Source: Deltaproteobacteria bacterium (GTDB lineage Bacteria > Desulfobacterota > Dissulfuribacteria > Dissulfuribacterales > DYLC01). From it: a stretch of 64,000 bases of DNA. The stretch is taken from the NCBI GenBank assembly GCA_028695735.1, contig JAQVIJ010000004.1, positions 1 to 64,000 of the forward strand, in the 5' to 3' direction. Of this stretch, positions 1 to 8,708 are shown in pieces. The translations under genes and the position numbers were made by a program. Under the pieces are notes generated by a model. It saw nothing but the letters and a program-made list of their open reading frames with translations, did not search any database and was not told the origin of the DNA. The stretch's first letter is position 1. Each line of letters opens with the position of its first letter.

Positions 1-249
1 GGCACTAAAAATCGCACCATTGTCGGTTTGATCATGCAACAGTCCATCGCTTTAGGTTTGATCGGCTTTGTGGTGGGTAAGATTTCGGCAACGTTATTGA
101 TGGCGCCAATCTTTCCCAAATATGTGCTGCTGCAACCACTCGACTCCGTTATGGGTTTTATCTCCGTGGTTATGATCTGCGTACTGTCGAGCATTATCGC
201 TATTCGTGCCGCGCTCAGAGTCGATCCGGCCGAAGCCATAGGGGGCTGA
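1..249 (+). CDS. ABC transporter permease, C-terminal fragment (FtsX/MacB/DevC type)
   Basis: Reading frame 1 is open from the first base of the window, so this is the 3' end of a larger gene cut by the window edge. The visible 82 residues contain two hydrophobic helices (roughly the stretches reading IALGLIGFVVG and FISVVMICVLSSIIAI) and end in RAALRVDPAEAIGG. The motif of an Arg/Ala-rich helix followed by DP-x-EA-[IL] is the usual C-terminus of FtsX-like permeases of MacB, LolC and DevC transporters. The ATPase gene starts 1 base after the stop, so the two form one operon and probably one complex. The membrane-fusion protein expected for such a system would lie upstream, outside the window. 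Confidence 0.8.
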   Translation, partial: GTKNRTIVGLIMQQSIALGLIGFVVGKISATLLMAPIFPKYVLLQPLDSVMGFISVVMICVLSSIIAIRAALRVDPAEAIGG

Positions 250-250
250 C

Positions 251-961
251 ATGACTGCTAAAGGTATTCGTATCCAGGGGTTAAAAAAACGTTATGGAAG
301 TGGCGATACCGCCGTTGATGCCCTAAAGACCGTCGACATGCACGTTGCGCCGGGCGAGGTCGTTGGACTGATAGGTCCTTCTGGATCTGGCAAAACCACG
401 CTCCTTAAATGTTTGGGAGCGGTGATCGAGCCGACCGCCGGAAAAATGATACTCGGAGATGACGTCATTTATGATGACGGCTGGAAGGTCAAAGATCTTC
501 GTGCCTTGCGGCGGGACCGGATAGGCTTTGTATTCCAAGCACCTTATCTGATTCCTTTCCTCGATGTCACCGACAACGTAGCCCTTCTGCCCATGCTGGC
601 GGGAATGCCAAATGCCGAGGCGCGTAAACGGGCAATAGGATTGTTTAAAGCGCTTGATGTGGAGCATCGCGCCAAGGCCATGCCATCTCAACTCTCTGGT
701 GGAGAACAGCAACGAGTGGCTATTGCACGTGGCTTGGTGAATCGTCCCCCGGTAATACTGGCCGATGAACCGACCGCTCCGCTTGATAGTGAGCGCGCCC
801 TGGCCGTAATCCGGATCTTGAACGATATGGCCAAAAAATTCGAGACCGCCATTATTGTCGTCACCCACGATGAAAAAATCATTCCCACCTTCAAACGCAT
901 ATATCACATCCGTGACGGGGTAACCTATGAAGAAGAAGGCGAAGGACGTGGTTTCGAATGA
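251..961 (+). CDS. ABC transporter ATP-binding protein (DevA/LolD/MacB family)
   Basis: 236-residue cytoplasmic ATPase energising the permease just upstream. Seen: Walker A GPSGSGKTT at about residues 42-50, Q-loop FVFQAPY, signature LSGGEQQR at about 144-151, Walker B VILADEPT followed by the D-loop, and H-loop VVTHDE. The usual D-loop GNLDS reads APLDS here, a mild departure. Family knowledge: this class drives type I secretion-like or mechanotransmission exporters together with an FtsX-type permease, an HlyD-like protein and an outer-membrane factor; an outer-membrane factor follows two genes downstream. The substrate cannot be read from the sequence. Confidence 0.9.
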   Translation: MTAKGIRIQGLKKRYGSGDTAVDALKTVDMHVAPGEVVGLIGPSGSGKTTLLKCLGAVIEPTAGKMILGDDVIYDDGWKVKDLRALRRDRIGFVFQAPYLIPFLDVTDNVALLPMLAGMPNAEARKRAIGLFKALDVEHRAKAMPSQLSGGEQQRVAIARGLVNRPPVILADEPTAPLDSERALAVIRILNDMAKKFETAIIVVTHDEKIIPTFKRIYHIRDGVTYEEEGEGRGFE

Positions 962-985
962 GATCAATACAGAAAGGTATTCAAA

Positions 986-1447
986 ATGACAAAAGACGTC
1001 TGGCTTAAACGAGTCGCATTGGTTGTGCTCATGACTATTTTAACCGCAATCAGTTCTGCAACGTGGGCCGAAGAGAACGATAGTGCAGTCAAAGCGCTCT
1101 CGCTGAGAAATATCATGCAGGAATTGAGCAATAACATGCAGATAGTGACTGATGCCATTTCCAGAGAGGACTGGGAACAGGTGGCGGGAACTGCGCCGCA
1201 GATTGCCAATCATCCACAGCCGCCGATAGCAGAGAAGATGCGCATTTTAGGTTTTGCAGGTTCCAATGTGAGCAACTTCAAAAGTTTTGACAAGCAGACA
1301 CATCAAGCCGCAAAGGAATTAGAAGAAATCGCCATGAGAAAAGACGGTAAAGGGGTGATAGCACAGTTCGCAACACTCCAAAAAAGTTGTCTCGCTTGTC
1401 ACCAGAGTTTTAGAAAAACCTTCAAGGAGCATTTTTATGGGAAATAA
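986..1447 (+). CDS. Class II cytochrome c (cytochrome c'-like), periplasmic
   Basis: 153 residues. The N-terminus has a Sec signal peptide (LKRVALVVLMTILTAISSATWA then EEND). The rest is helical with one haem-binding CLACH motif near the C-terminus (about residue 137) followed by a charged helix. One C-terminal CxxCH in an otherwise helical protein of about 130 mature residues is the layout of cytochromes c' and c-556. It lies between the ABC ATPase and the outer-membrane factor, overlaps the latter by 11 bases, and is therefore probably cotranscribed. Its role in this export operon is not evident. Confidence 0.8.
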   Translation: MTKDVWLKRVALVVLMTILTAISSATWAEENDSAVKALSLRNIMQELSNNMQIVTDAISREDWEQVAGTAPQIANHPQPPIAEKMRILGFAGSNVSNFKSFDKQTHQAAKELEEIAMRKDGKGVIAQFATLQKSCLACHQSFRKTFKEHFYGK

Positions 1448-2954
1448 TAATATGGTTGTTCATTATGCTCTGATAGGAATGTGTCTTCTGACGTTGACAG
1501 GATGTGCTGTTGGGCCTGACTTCCAGCGCCCGGCACCCCCTGATGTGATTGGTTATACTCCCACCCCGCTGGCTACAAGTTTGAATTCCTCCCCCACCAC
1601 GCTGGGTGATCCACAAAACATTATTAAGGCAGAACGACTAACAAAACATTGGTGGCGAGCGATGGGTGCCGACAAACTAGACATGCTCATCAGCGAGGCC
1701 CTGGAACGTAATCCAACCCTGATGGCGGCAGAGGCTACTTTGCGTCAGGCTCAGGAACTTTACGCGGCGAGGGCTGGTTCGACGCTTTATCCACAATTAG
1801 AGGGCAACTTGGGTGGCCAGCGCCAACGCTTCAATCCTGGAACATTAGGACAAACCGGAGAAGCACGGGAATTCAGTCTCTACAATGCTGGCGTGGGTGT
1901 TCGCTATACATTTGATCTGGCCGGGGGCAATCGTAGGGCGTTGGAAGCTCTGGCTGCCCGGAGCGATTATCAGCAGTTTCAATTGGAAGGCGCTCGTTTG
2001 ACATTGGTGGCAAATATCGTCACAACGGCCATCACTCAGGCAAGCCTGAAAAGGCAGACTGAAATTATAGAAAACATCTTGAAATCGCAGGAAAACCAAC
2101 TCGAACTAACCCGGGAACGCATTCGTCTTGGTCATGGAGAACCGGACGATGCGTTAGTCCTGCAGACACAGTTGGAGCAAACGCGCGCCAAACTGCCGCC
2201 GTTACGTTATCAACTTCAACAAAACGAACATTTTTTGGCCGTTCTTGTGGGTAAAGCTCCAGGAGAGAGCTTGTTGCCGTCGTTTACCTTGGAGGATTTC
2301 ACCCTGCCTCCGGAGTTGCCGTTGTTAATTCCCTCTGAACTGGTGCGTGCAAGGCCGGATATTCTCGGCGCTGAAGCGTTGCTGCATGCCTCTAATGCAG
2401 AATACGGGGTCGCAATATCGAAACTATATCCCCAACTCAACCTTAGCGCCGATCTTGGATCACAGGCACTGACGACCGGTGCGTTGTTCGGCAGTGGTTC
2501 CGCTGTTTGGAGTCTGGTGGGGCAGCTGACACAACCCCTGTTCAATCCAGGCTTGCCCGCTGAAAAGAGAGCAGCTCTCGCCGCCTTCGATGCGGCTGCG
2601 GCAAACTACCAGTCCGTCGTTCTGGAAGCTCTTCGCAACGTAGCTGATGTATTGCGGGCATTGGAGAATGATTCAAAAAGGCTGGAGGCTCTTTCTGCTG
2701 CTGTTTCCGCTTCAGAGAAGTTTTTAGAGTCAACACAGCGTCGGTATAGGCTTGGAACAGCCAGCTATTACGATCTGCTTATCGCACAACAACAACGGCT
2801 TCAGACCGAACTCGATCTAACAGAAGGCCAGGCCAAACGCCTGGTCAACACTGCCGCTTTTTACCAGGCGATGGGCGGCGGTTTAAATGGCATTACCGGA
2901 AGCGCTGGCGATGTGTCGGAGGCTCAAAGCGCGGAGCGGATCGCCTCGCGATAG
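1437..2954 (+). CDS. Outer-membrane efflux lipoprotein (NodT/OprM/TolC family), altered C-terminus
   Basis: 505 residues. N-terminal signal with lipobox LTGC places it as an outer-membrane lipoprotein; two repeated OEP domains follow with alternating helices (for example AEATLRQAQELYAARA and RYRLGTASYYDLLIAQQQRL) and the strand segment LNLSADLGSQAL. The family forms trimeric channel-tunnels for tripartite export, fitting the ABC genes upstream. The last 25 or so residues run into DNA that, on the other strand, is the end of a phage-like gene. The native stop codon may have been lost at a junction around 2885-2925 and the protein now ends on a stop inside the acquired DNA. The rest is full length. 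Confidence 0.88.
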   Translation: MGNNNMVVHYALIGMCLLTLTGCAVGPDFQRPAPPDVIGYTPTPLATSLNSSPTTLGDPQNIIKAERLTKHWWRAMGADKLDMLISEALERNPTLMAAEATLRQAQELYAARAGSTLYPQLEGNLGGQRQRFNPGTLGQTGEAREFSLYNAGVGVRYTFDLAGGNRRALEALAARSDYQQFQLEGARLTLVANIVTTAITQASLKRQTEIIENILKSQENQLELTRERIRLGHGEPDDALVLQTQLEQTRAKLPPLRYQLQQNEHFLAVLVGKAPGESLLPSFTLEDFTLPPELPLLIPSELVRARPDILGAEALLHASNAEYGVAISKLYPQLNLSADLGSQALTTGALFGSGSAVWSLVGQLTQPLFNPGLPAEKRAALAAFDAAAANYQSVVLEALRNVADVLRALENDSKRLEALSAAVSASEKFLESTQRRYRLGTASYYDLLIAQQQRLQTELDLTEGQAKRLVNTAAFYQAMGGGLNGITGSAGDVSEAQSAERIASR

Positions 2955-3220
2955 TTCAGGAGGATCTGCTCGCGGTACTTCTCCATCACCGGATGCAGAA
3001 AGGGTCTGGCGGGGATGACGATGGTCGCGCCGTTCGGATGTTTGATGGTGGCTCCGTACTCCATGACGGCACCGATGTTCACCATGTCTTCCCCGTCCTT
3101 GTTGACGGTGCCGCGCAGCAGGCCGACAAACGCCTTGTCGGCCATGATCTTCTGGGTGATGGCGTTGACGAGAAAGCCGGTGTCGATGAGCGCCTTGCTG
3201 GAACCTTTGCGCTCGAGGAT
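2924..3220 (-). pseudogene. Phage morphogenesis (HK97 gp10-like) gene fragment
   Basis: The minus strand encodes about 98 residues that read like the C-terminal part of a phage gp10/virion morphogenesis protein: LIDTGFLVNAI, then LLRGT-NKDGEDMVNIGAVMEYGATI and IPARPFLHPVMEKYR, ending at a stop at 2924. The 5' end is missing: the frame meets a stop exactly where the repeat element begins at 3223. No other phage genes are present, so this is a stray fragment captured between mobile sequences rather than a prophage. Family assignment rests on my memory of the motif IVIPARPFLxPVM. Confidence 0.65.
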
Positions 3221-3222
3221 CT

Positions 3223-3774
3223 AAAAAAGGACAGTCACATTCTTGAATAATATTTTTAATTAAATTTTTTATCAAAAATCATTAAAATTACCTCACTGTC
3301 AACCAAAAGTAAGGGCAAAATAAGGTCTTTAGTCTGAAGATTCTTTTTTGTTACATATTTTACCCAGCATATAGATAATTCCAGGGATTTGTTTTGCGGA
3401 TGAGGGGTTCTAACCGACATCGTGCTTGTGGATTTTTCAGTTTTAATACATGGTGATAATTCAATATCTGGGCGATGAGCAGCCGGCATTTGTTCCATGC
3501 CCCACATAACCGCCCTCCTTGGCGGAGAATGTGGGGCCGGCGCCCTTCATGGCGCCTATTCCACAAACACCGGCTGCTCATCGCCCCTCCCCCACAAAAG
3601 AATGTAGGGGCGACCGGCCGGTCGCCCCTACTTCGGCGGCTATCGCCGCCCTGCAATGACGATGAGTCTGTATCGCCCTTCTTGGCAGTTATGCGCCGCA
3701 TGGAACAAATGCTTCACCGCTGTCACTCAGGAGATTTAATTAAAAAAGTTGAGCAGAAATGTGTCTGTCCTTTT
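3223..3774. repeat. MITE-like element, copy A
   Basis: Left end AAAAAAGGACAGTCACATTC, then an AT-rich arm ending TTTTTAATTAAAT. The right end (3733-3774) reads, on the opposite strand, AAAAGGACAGACACATTTCT and TTTTTTAATTAAATC. The two ends are therefore inverted repeats of about 45 bp. The interior has no credible gene but is rich in palindromes: a perfect 28-bp palindrome at 3604-3631 (half-site GTAGGGGCGACCGG), a pair of arms containing CATTTGTTCCATG and its complement, and a CCCCACAT/ATGTGGGG hairpin. It abuts the phage fragment. Copies B and C share both ends and most of the interior. Confidence 0.8.
3604..3631. repeat. Perfect 28-bp palindrome inside copy A
   Basis: GTAGGGGCGACCGG followed by its exact reverse complement. 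The same 28 bases occur at 8138-8165 in copy C, and a version with three mismatches lies at 45637-45664 inside hdrA. Confidence 0.9.
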
Positions 3775-3873
3775 GTTCTGTTCCAACCCCCTTTTTTGCC
3801 CTTGTTTTTGTTTGACAGTGCAGCAAGCCTATGATAATTTTTAGAAAACCTGTAAGGTAGATAATAAATAATG

Positions 3874-4327
<454 letters not shown>

Positions 4328-4406
4328 CTAAGATTATAAAAGATTTCCTATCCTTACTTCGTATGATATTTATGTTAAAAAGAGACCGCTCTTAGGAGGT
4401 TGTAGC

Positions 4407-4577
4407 ATGGAAACAAAGTTAAAAATGATCTATTGGAAAGGCGAGAAATTCTGGGTGGGAAAGCTCCTTGAACATCCAGAAATAATGACACAAGGCGAGA
4501 CACTGGAAGAACTTGAAGATAACATGAAGGATGCCTACGCGCTGATAATAAAAAAGGACAGTCACATTCTTGAATAA
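4407..4577 (+). CDS. Truncated HicB-like antitoxin
   Basis: 56 codons from ATG with a good ribosome site (AGGAGG, 6 bases upstream). The product starts METKLKMIYWKGEKFWVGKL and continues MTQGETLEELEDNMKDAYALI, which fits the HicB partial RNase-H fold (GDTLEEALENIKEAI in typical members). The last eight or so residues (KKDSHILE) are encoded by the left end of repeat copy B, so the C-terminal part, usually with the DNA-binding region, has been cut off. No HicA gene is next to it. It begins just after the attC site and was probably the gene of a second cassette. Confidence 0.6.
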   Translation: METKLKMIYWKGEKFWVGKLLEHPEIMTQGETLEELEDNMKDAYALIIKKDSHILE

Positions 4578-5468
4578 TATTTTTAATTAAATCTTTTTGA
4601 TTAGTTATACCAATTCCTTCAGTTACCCCCAATGAAATCTAACATTATTTATCATCTGCCTACCGACTTTTTATCAAAAATCATAAAATTGCCTCACTGT
4701 CAACCAAAAGTAAGGGCAAAACAGGGCCTTTAGTCTGAAGATTCTTTTTTTTGTTACATATCTTACCCAGCATATAGATAATTCCAGGGCCTTGTTTTGC
4801 GGATGAGGGGTTATAACCGGCATCGTGCTTGTGGATTTTTCAGTTTTAATACATGGTGACAATTCAATATCTGGGCGGGGGCAGCCGGCATTTATTTCAT
4901 GCCCCACATAACCGCCCTTCTTGGCGGAGAATGTGGGGCCGGCGCCCTTCATGGCGCCTATTCCACAAACACCGACTGCCCTCGCCCCTCCCCATCTCCA
5001 CATTCTACCTCAGAAGCCGCTTAAAAAAAGACATAGACCCTTTGGACTTTGGTTAACACCCTTCCTGAAACCCCACACCCAATCATAAACGACGCTTCAA
5101 AGCAGCACATCCCTTTGCACTTTGGTGAACAGCGGGTAAAGGCCAATTCTGCGATTTTTATTGGCAGAAATGCCGGTTCAGCCAGCGATTTTTATTATCA
5201 GAAGGGTAGGTTCATTATTTCAGCAGGTCAATCCGTTATCATTGGGATTGCAGTAGGAATGAATAGAGCATCTGTTATAAACATGGAGTTCCGCAGGGAC
5301 GAGAAGGGGCGGCCGTGGTGGAGTGTTTGTGAAATAGGCGCCATGAAGGGTGCCGGCGGCGCATCCTGCCAGGGATGGCAGTTATGCGCCGCATGGAACA
5401 AATGCTCCACCGCTGCCGCCCCAAGAGATTTAATTAAAAAAGTTGAGCAGAAATGTGTCTGTCCTTTT
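4550..5468. repeat. MITE-like element, copy B (longer)
   Basis: Same left end as copy A (AAAAAAGGACAGTCACATTC at 4550) and same right end (GAGATTTAATTAAAAAAG, then GTGTCTGTCCTTTTG ending about 5468). The interior is longer: about 330 bases at roughly 5005-5330 are absent from copies A and C, and a module matching the right part of the CGCCCTTCATGGCGCC hairpin follows in inverted orientation around 5325-5365. It lacks the 28-bp palindrome. No convincing protein-coding gene is seen. It truncates the HicB-like gene. Confidence 0.72.
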
Positions 5469-5486
5469 GCTGTGTTTTGCTGTGTT

Positions 5487-5660
5487 ATGTGGGTGGGGTT
5501 GAAGTTGATGCCGACGAATTCCACCTCCGGGTGCAGCGCGGCCATCAGGCACAGGTTCAGGCCCTGGCCGCAGCCCAGTCCATCCAGATCGGGGACTGTT
5601 CGCGGTAGTAGCCAAAGGTGTAGCCAAGGTCGGTGTTGTAGCCGTGGTTCCAGGTCATCG
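5487..5660 (-). pseudogene. SAM-dependent methyltransferase gene remnant
   Basis: On the minus strand an ATG at 5660 begins MTWNHGYNTDLGYTFGYYRE, then a frameshift with loss of sequence leads to GCGQGLNLCLMAALHPEVEF. The second part is the glycine-rich SAM-binding motif I of a class I methyltransferase, and the first part resembles the N-terminus of methyltransferases that begin W-x-HGY-x-x-D-x-GYT-[YF]-G. Both pieces are in the order expected for one gene but the middle and the C-terminal two thirds are missing. Confidence 0.5.
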
Positions 5661-5698
5661 GGGGTTTCCTTATGGGGTGTCACGCTCAAGTTTGGGTG

Positions 5699-5724
5699 TT
5701 CAAGAAAGTGACTGGCATTTTTCT
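5699..5724. repeat. Isolated element terminus, reverse orientation
   Basis: The sequence TTCAAGAAAGTGACTGGCAT resembles, on the opposite strand, the left terminus of elements A-C (consensus AAAGGACAGTCACATTCTTG). A second such terminus lies at 5822-5847. No partner end is seen close by. Confidence 0.45.
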
Positions 5725-5821
5725 ATCATAAGAACAATGTATGACTAAAAATGGGGAAAGACAAGAGAAAAATAAATGAAAAAATAATTTTCGTAGATTA
5801 GAAAATTTGATTAAAATTGTT

Positions 5822-5847
5822 GTTTAAGAAAGTGACTGTCCTTTTTC
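5822..5847. repeat. Isolated element terminus joined to a transposase fragment
   Basis: GTTTAAGAAAGTGACTGTCC followed by TTTTTCTC is the reverse complement of the left terminus of elements A-C. Transposase coding sequence begins directly after it, so this junction appears to have truncated the insertion sequence. Confidence 0.55.
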
Positions 5848-6238
5848 TCAACTCGAATGGAAAGAGGCATTAGATATGGCAATACAGAGGGAATTTCCTG
5901 GAGGTGTGAGGGGCAGTGGGCTTAAGCTTATAAGTGACAATGGCAGTCAGCCTACAGCGACCTCATTTATGAAGGATATGGCAACACTTGGTATAGAGCA
6001 GATATTCACAAGTTATGACAATCCAAAAGGCAATGCAGAAACAGAGAGGGTAATGAGGACAGCAAAGGAGATTATTTGGCTCAATGAATTTGTTTCCTTT
6101 GAGGAGGCAAAGGAGAAGATAGGCAGGTGGATACAGGAAGACTATAACAAGCTCTATGTGCACTCACAGCTTGGATACATGAGTCCAGAGGAGTTTGAGG
6201 CAAGATATGAGGAAGAGAGGATAAGAAAGACAGCATGA
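5848..6238 (+). pseudogene. IS3-type transposase (integrase core), 5'-truncated
   Basis: The open frame covers only the C-terminal part of a DDE transposase/rve domain: SDNGSQPTATSFMKDMATLG carries the second catalytic Asp, and NPKGNAETERVMRTAKEI the catalytic Glu; the C-terminal QLGYMSPEEFEARYEEERI is typical of OrfB-like proteins. The first catalytic Asp and the N-terminal half are missing because the frame starts at an element terminus. Codon use is rich in AGG and ATA, unlike the flanking metabolic genes but like the CBS/HPP pair downstream, so they may have arrived together. A possible IS right end lies around 6250-6300. Confidence 0.75.
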
Positions 6239-6327
6239 CCTCTACACCTTTAGGGTATAAAAAATGTCTTGACAAATGGGGTGCAGTACATTACCCCCTA
6301 AAGAGAGGTTAGCCTGAGGAGAAGACC

Positions 6328-6909
6328 ATGAACTGGATAGAGGACGAGGATATAAGGGCAGCATTAAAGGAGATGAGGACCTATATTGATATTACCGAGG
6401 AGGACCTCAAGAAGATCTTCGACCTTGCCATGGAACATGCAAGGAGAAGACTGAAGAAGAGGATCCCTGTGAGCCTGGTCATGACCAGGGATGTTATAAC
6501 TGTTAAAAGGGATATGAGCCTTAAAGATTTAGCAAGGCTTCTTACAGAAAAGGGGATTAGCGGAGTGCCTGTTGTGGATGACCTTAACAGGGTTATTGGC
6601 ATTGTTACAGAGTCAGATATTATCTTTCAGACAGGGCAAAAAAGAAGCAGGGGATTGAGGGAATTTCTGAGAGAGCTTATTGGAGAGCCTCATCCAAAGG
6701 ATACCAGAGGTCCCCTTTCAGAGCTCAGGGTTGAGGATATAATGAGCACTCCTGTTATTACAGCCACTCCTGATATGGATATAAGGGATGTGGCAGTCAT
6801 ACTTGAAGAAAAGAGGATAAAGAGGATGCCTGTTGTGGACTCTGATGGCAGGCTCATCGGCATAATATCAAGGCAGGATATTGTAAGGGCAGTAAGCCAT
6901 GAGTCTTAG
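6328..6909 (+). CDS. Tandem CBS-domain protein
   Basis: 193 residues. An N-terminal helical region of about 50 residues is followed by two CBS domains, about 50-110 (VMTRDVITVKRDMSLKDLAR then GVPVVDDLNRVIGIVTESDI) and about 133-190 (IMSTPVITATPDMDIRDVAV then MPVVDSDGRLIGIISRQDI). CBS pairs bind adenine nucleotides and gate partner enzymes or transporters. The gene overlaps the HPP-family membrane protein by 11 bases, so it probably senses nucleotide state for that transporter. A GAGGAGAAG ribosome site precedes the ATG. Base composition and AGG/ATA use are foreign to the window. Confidence 0.88.
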   Translation: MNWIEDEDIRAALKEMRTYIDITEEDLKKIFDLAMEHARRRLKKRIPVSLVMTRDVITVKRDMSLKDLARLLTEKGISGVPVVDDLNRVIGIVTESDIIFQTGQKRSRGLREFLRELIGEPHPKDTRGPLSELRVEDIMSTPVITATPDMDIRDVAVILEEKRIKRMPVVDSDGRLIGIISRQDIVRAVSHES

Positions 6910-7444
6910 GGAATATCTTTCAAAATTTAAAGGAGGAGCCAAGTCTCCTCCTGGTGTCTCTCCTGTTGAGGTCTTCTGGTCCTTTATTGGTTCATTTATA
7001 GGCGTCTCTGCCTGTGGATACCTCTCTTCATTCTATTTTGAGCCAAGGGAGATGAATTTGTTTATAGGTTCCTTTGGTGCATCAGCAGTCCTTGTGTATG
7101 GTGCAATAAAGAGTCCCTTTGCCCAGCCGAGGAATCTTATCGGAGGCCATGTCTTTTCAGGTATTATGGGTGTCCTCAGTTATCAAATTATAGGAGAACC
7201 TTTGTGGTTTTCTGGAGCAATAGCTGTATCAGGCGCAATTGCTGTTATGCTTATTACAAAGACCCTTCATCCACCAGGAGGCGCCACTGCCCTTATAGCT
7301 GTTATTGGTGGAGAGAAGATCCACAGGCTCGGCCTTCTCTATCCTTTTATACCAGCAGGTCTTGGAGCCCTGATTCTCTTAATTGTTGCCCTTTTTGTGA
7401 ATAACCTTTCAAGAGAAAGGAGGTATCCAGAATACTGGCTATGA
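6899..7444 (+). CDS. HPP family integral membrane protein
   Basis: 181 residues with about four to five membrane helices. The diagnostic family motif is present as TLHPPGGATALIAVIGG (about residues 119-135), together with FGASAVLVYGA and QPRNLIGGH further upstream. HPP proteins are small membrane proteins; some have been implicated in nitrite transport in chloroplasts and cyanobacteria, but the bacterial substrate is uncertain. Overlaps the CBS gene, suggesting a regulated transporter pair. Codon use is the same foreign type as the CBS gene. Confidence 0.88.
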   Translation: MSLREYLSKFKGGAKSPPGVSPVEVFWSFIGSFIGVSACGYLSSFYFEPREMNLFIGSFGASAVLVYGAIKSPFAQPRNLIGGHVFSGIMGVLSYQIIGEPLWFSGAIAVSGAIAVMLITKTLHPPGGATALIAVIGGEKIHRLGLLYPFIPAGLGALILLIVALFVNNLSRERRYPEYWL

Positions 7445-7695
7445 AGTATGAAGGACTCAAGATTTATGGAATGTGTCTTGAGAGGCTCCAGCATCAGATC
7501 AGGCTTGCAAAGGAGCGTATAAAGACCATGAACCCCTCACCAGAGAGGATAGTCCTTGAGTGCTATTATACCAGTGATGTGGAGGATCTTATTGATATCC
7601 TTGAACTTTATGATGTAGAACACAAGGATATGGATACAGTAAAACAGAAGCTCTCTGACCTTGCTGATAATAAAAAAGGACAGTCACATTCTTGA
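7441..7695 (+). CDS. Small helical protein of unknown function, 3' end replaced by repeat element
   Basis: 84 codons; the ATG overlaps the HPP stop by four bases (ATGA), so it belongs to that operon. The product is charged and helical (MCLERLQHQIRLAKERIKTM, then VEDLIDILELYDVEH). I do not recognise the family. The last seven or so residues are encoded by the left end of repeat copy C, so the true C-terminus is lost. Confidence 0.55.
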   Translation: MKYEGLKIYGMCLERLQHQIRLAKERIKTMNPSPERIVLECYYTSDVEDLIDILELYDVEHKDMDTVKQKLSDLADNKKGQSHS

Positions 7696-8309
7696 ATAAT
7701 ATTTTTAATTAAATCTTTTTTGATTAGTTATATCAATTCCTTCAGTTGCTCCCAATGAAATCTAACATTATTTATCATCTGCCTACCGATGCCTTACCGA
7801 CTTTTTATCAAAAATCATAAAATTACCTCACTGTCAATCAAAAGTAAGGGCAAAATAAGGTCTTTAGTCTGAAGATTCTTTTTTTGTTACATATCTTATC
7901 CAGCATATAGATAATTCCAGGGACTTGTTTTGCGGATGAGGGGTTCTAACCGACATCGTACTTGTGGATTTTTCAGTTTTAATACATGGTGATAATTCAA
8001 TGTCTGGGCGATGAGCAGCCGGCATTTGTTTCATGCCCCACATAACCGCCCTTCTTGGCGGAGAATGTGGGGCCGGCGCCCTCGTGGCGCCTATTCCACA
8101 AACACCGGCTGCTCATCGCCCCTCCCCACAAAAGAATGTAGGGGCGACCGGCCGGTCGCCCCTACTTCGGCGGCTATCGCCGCCCTGCAATGACGATGAG
8201 TCTGTATCGCCCTTCTTGGCAGTTATGCGCCGCATGGAACAAATGCTTCACCACTGCCACCCCAAGAGATTTAATTAAAAAAGTTGTTCAGAAATGTGTA
8301 TGTCCTTTT
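7672..8309. repeat. MITE-like element, copy C
   Basis: Left end AAAAAAGGACAGTCACATTC at 7672 and right end GAGATTTAATTAAAAAAG then GTATGTCCTTTTG to about 8309, inverted repeats of one another. The interior is nearly colinear with copy A, including the perfect 28-bp palindrome at 8138-8165. Compared with A it has an extra stretch of about 75 bases near the left end (GATTAGTTATATCAATTCC onward) shared with copy B. No gene is seen inside. Confidence 0.8.
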
Positions 8310-8333
8310 GTTCTGTTTTCTTTTTGTTCTACC

Positions 8334-8684
8334 CTAAGGCTGTGTGTTTTTCCTCTGCTCCTTCTCTTTAAGGAAATGTTGTAGTTCATTTTTGACAAAT
8401 GCCAGTACATTCATTTCCTTGATGAGATTTTTGATGTACTTGGTGTCAGGAAAGTTGATGGCATCGAAATAACACCAGGTTTTGCATGAAGTACATCCTA
8501 CCATACAATTAAGAGGATTCACTACTACAGCCTTTTCCTTTGCTATATCATAGTCAAAGACTCCACGACGGCAACTGGTGACACACATACCACACCCAGT
8601 GCATTTGTTTGTATCGATAAATGGATGCCACTCTATCTGTTTCCTTGGTATCCCTTTCCATAGCTCTTCTTTTTCAGTCAGCAT
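8334..8684 (-). CDS. 4Fe-4S dicluster ferredoxin-type protein
   Basis: 116 residues, no signal peptide, so cytoplasmic or membrane-associated. Two cluster motifs: CTGCGMCVTSCRRG at about residues 28-41 and a variant CMVGCTSCKTWC at about 60-71 in which the spacing and the missing Pro differ from classical ferredoxins. It starts 24 bases after the octaheme cytochrome stop with a clear GGAGG, so it is in the same transcript and probably passes electrons to or from that membrane cytochrome. Confidence 0.82.
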   Translation of the reverse strand: MLTEKEELWKGIPRKQIEWHPFIDTNKCTGCGMCVTSCRRGVFDYDIAKEKAVVVNPLNCMVGCTSCKTWCYFDAINFPDTKYIKNLIKEMNVLAFVKNELQHFLKEKEQRKNTQP

Positions 8685-8708
8685 GGTTTGCCTCCAGTTT
8701 ATGAATTT

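Noticed and set aside
323-967. Long minus-strand frame opposite the ABC ATPase
   Set aside because: The plus frame has all ABC motifs; the antisense frame has no recognisable domain and no ribosome site.
2924-3220. Prophage
   Set aside because: Only one truncated phage-like gene; no integrase, terminase, capsid or lysis genes nearby.
2993-3250. Small plus-strand frames opposite the phage fragment
   Set aside because: The minus strand carries the recognisable gp10-like sequence; the plus frames are shadows.
5049-5711. 220-codon plus-strand frame across repeat copy B
   Set aside because: It runs through the non-coding element and then antisense through the methyltransferase remnant; no domain and no ribosome site.
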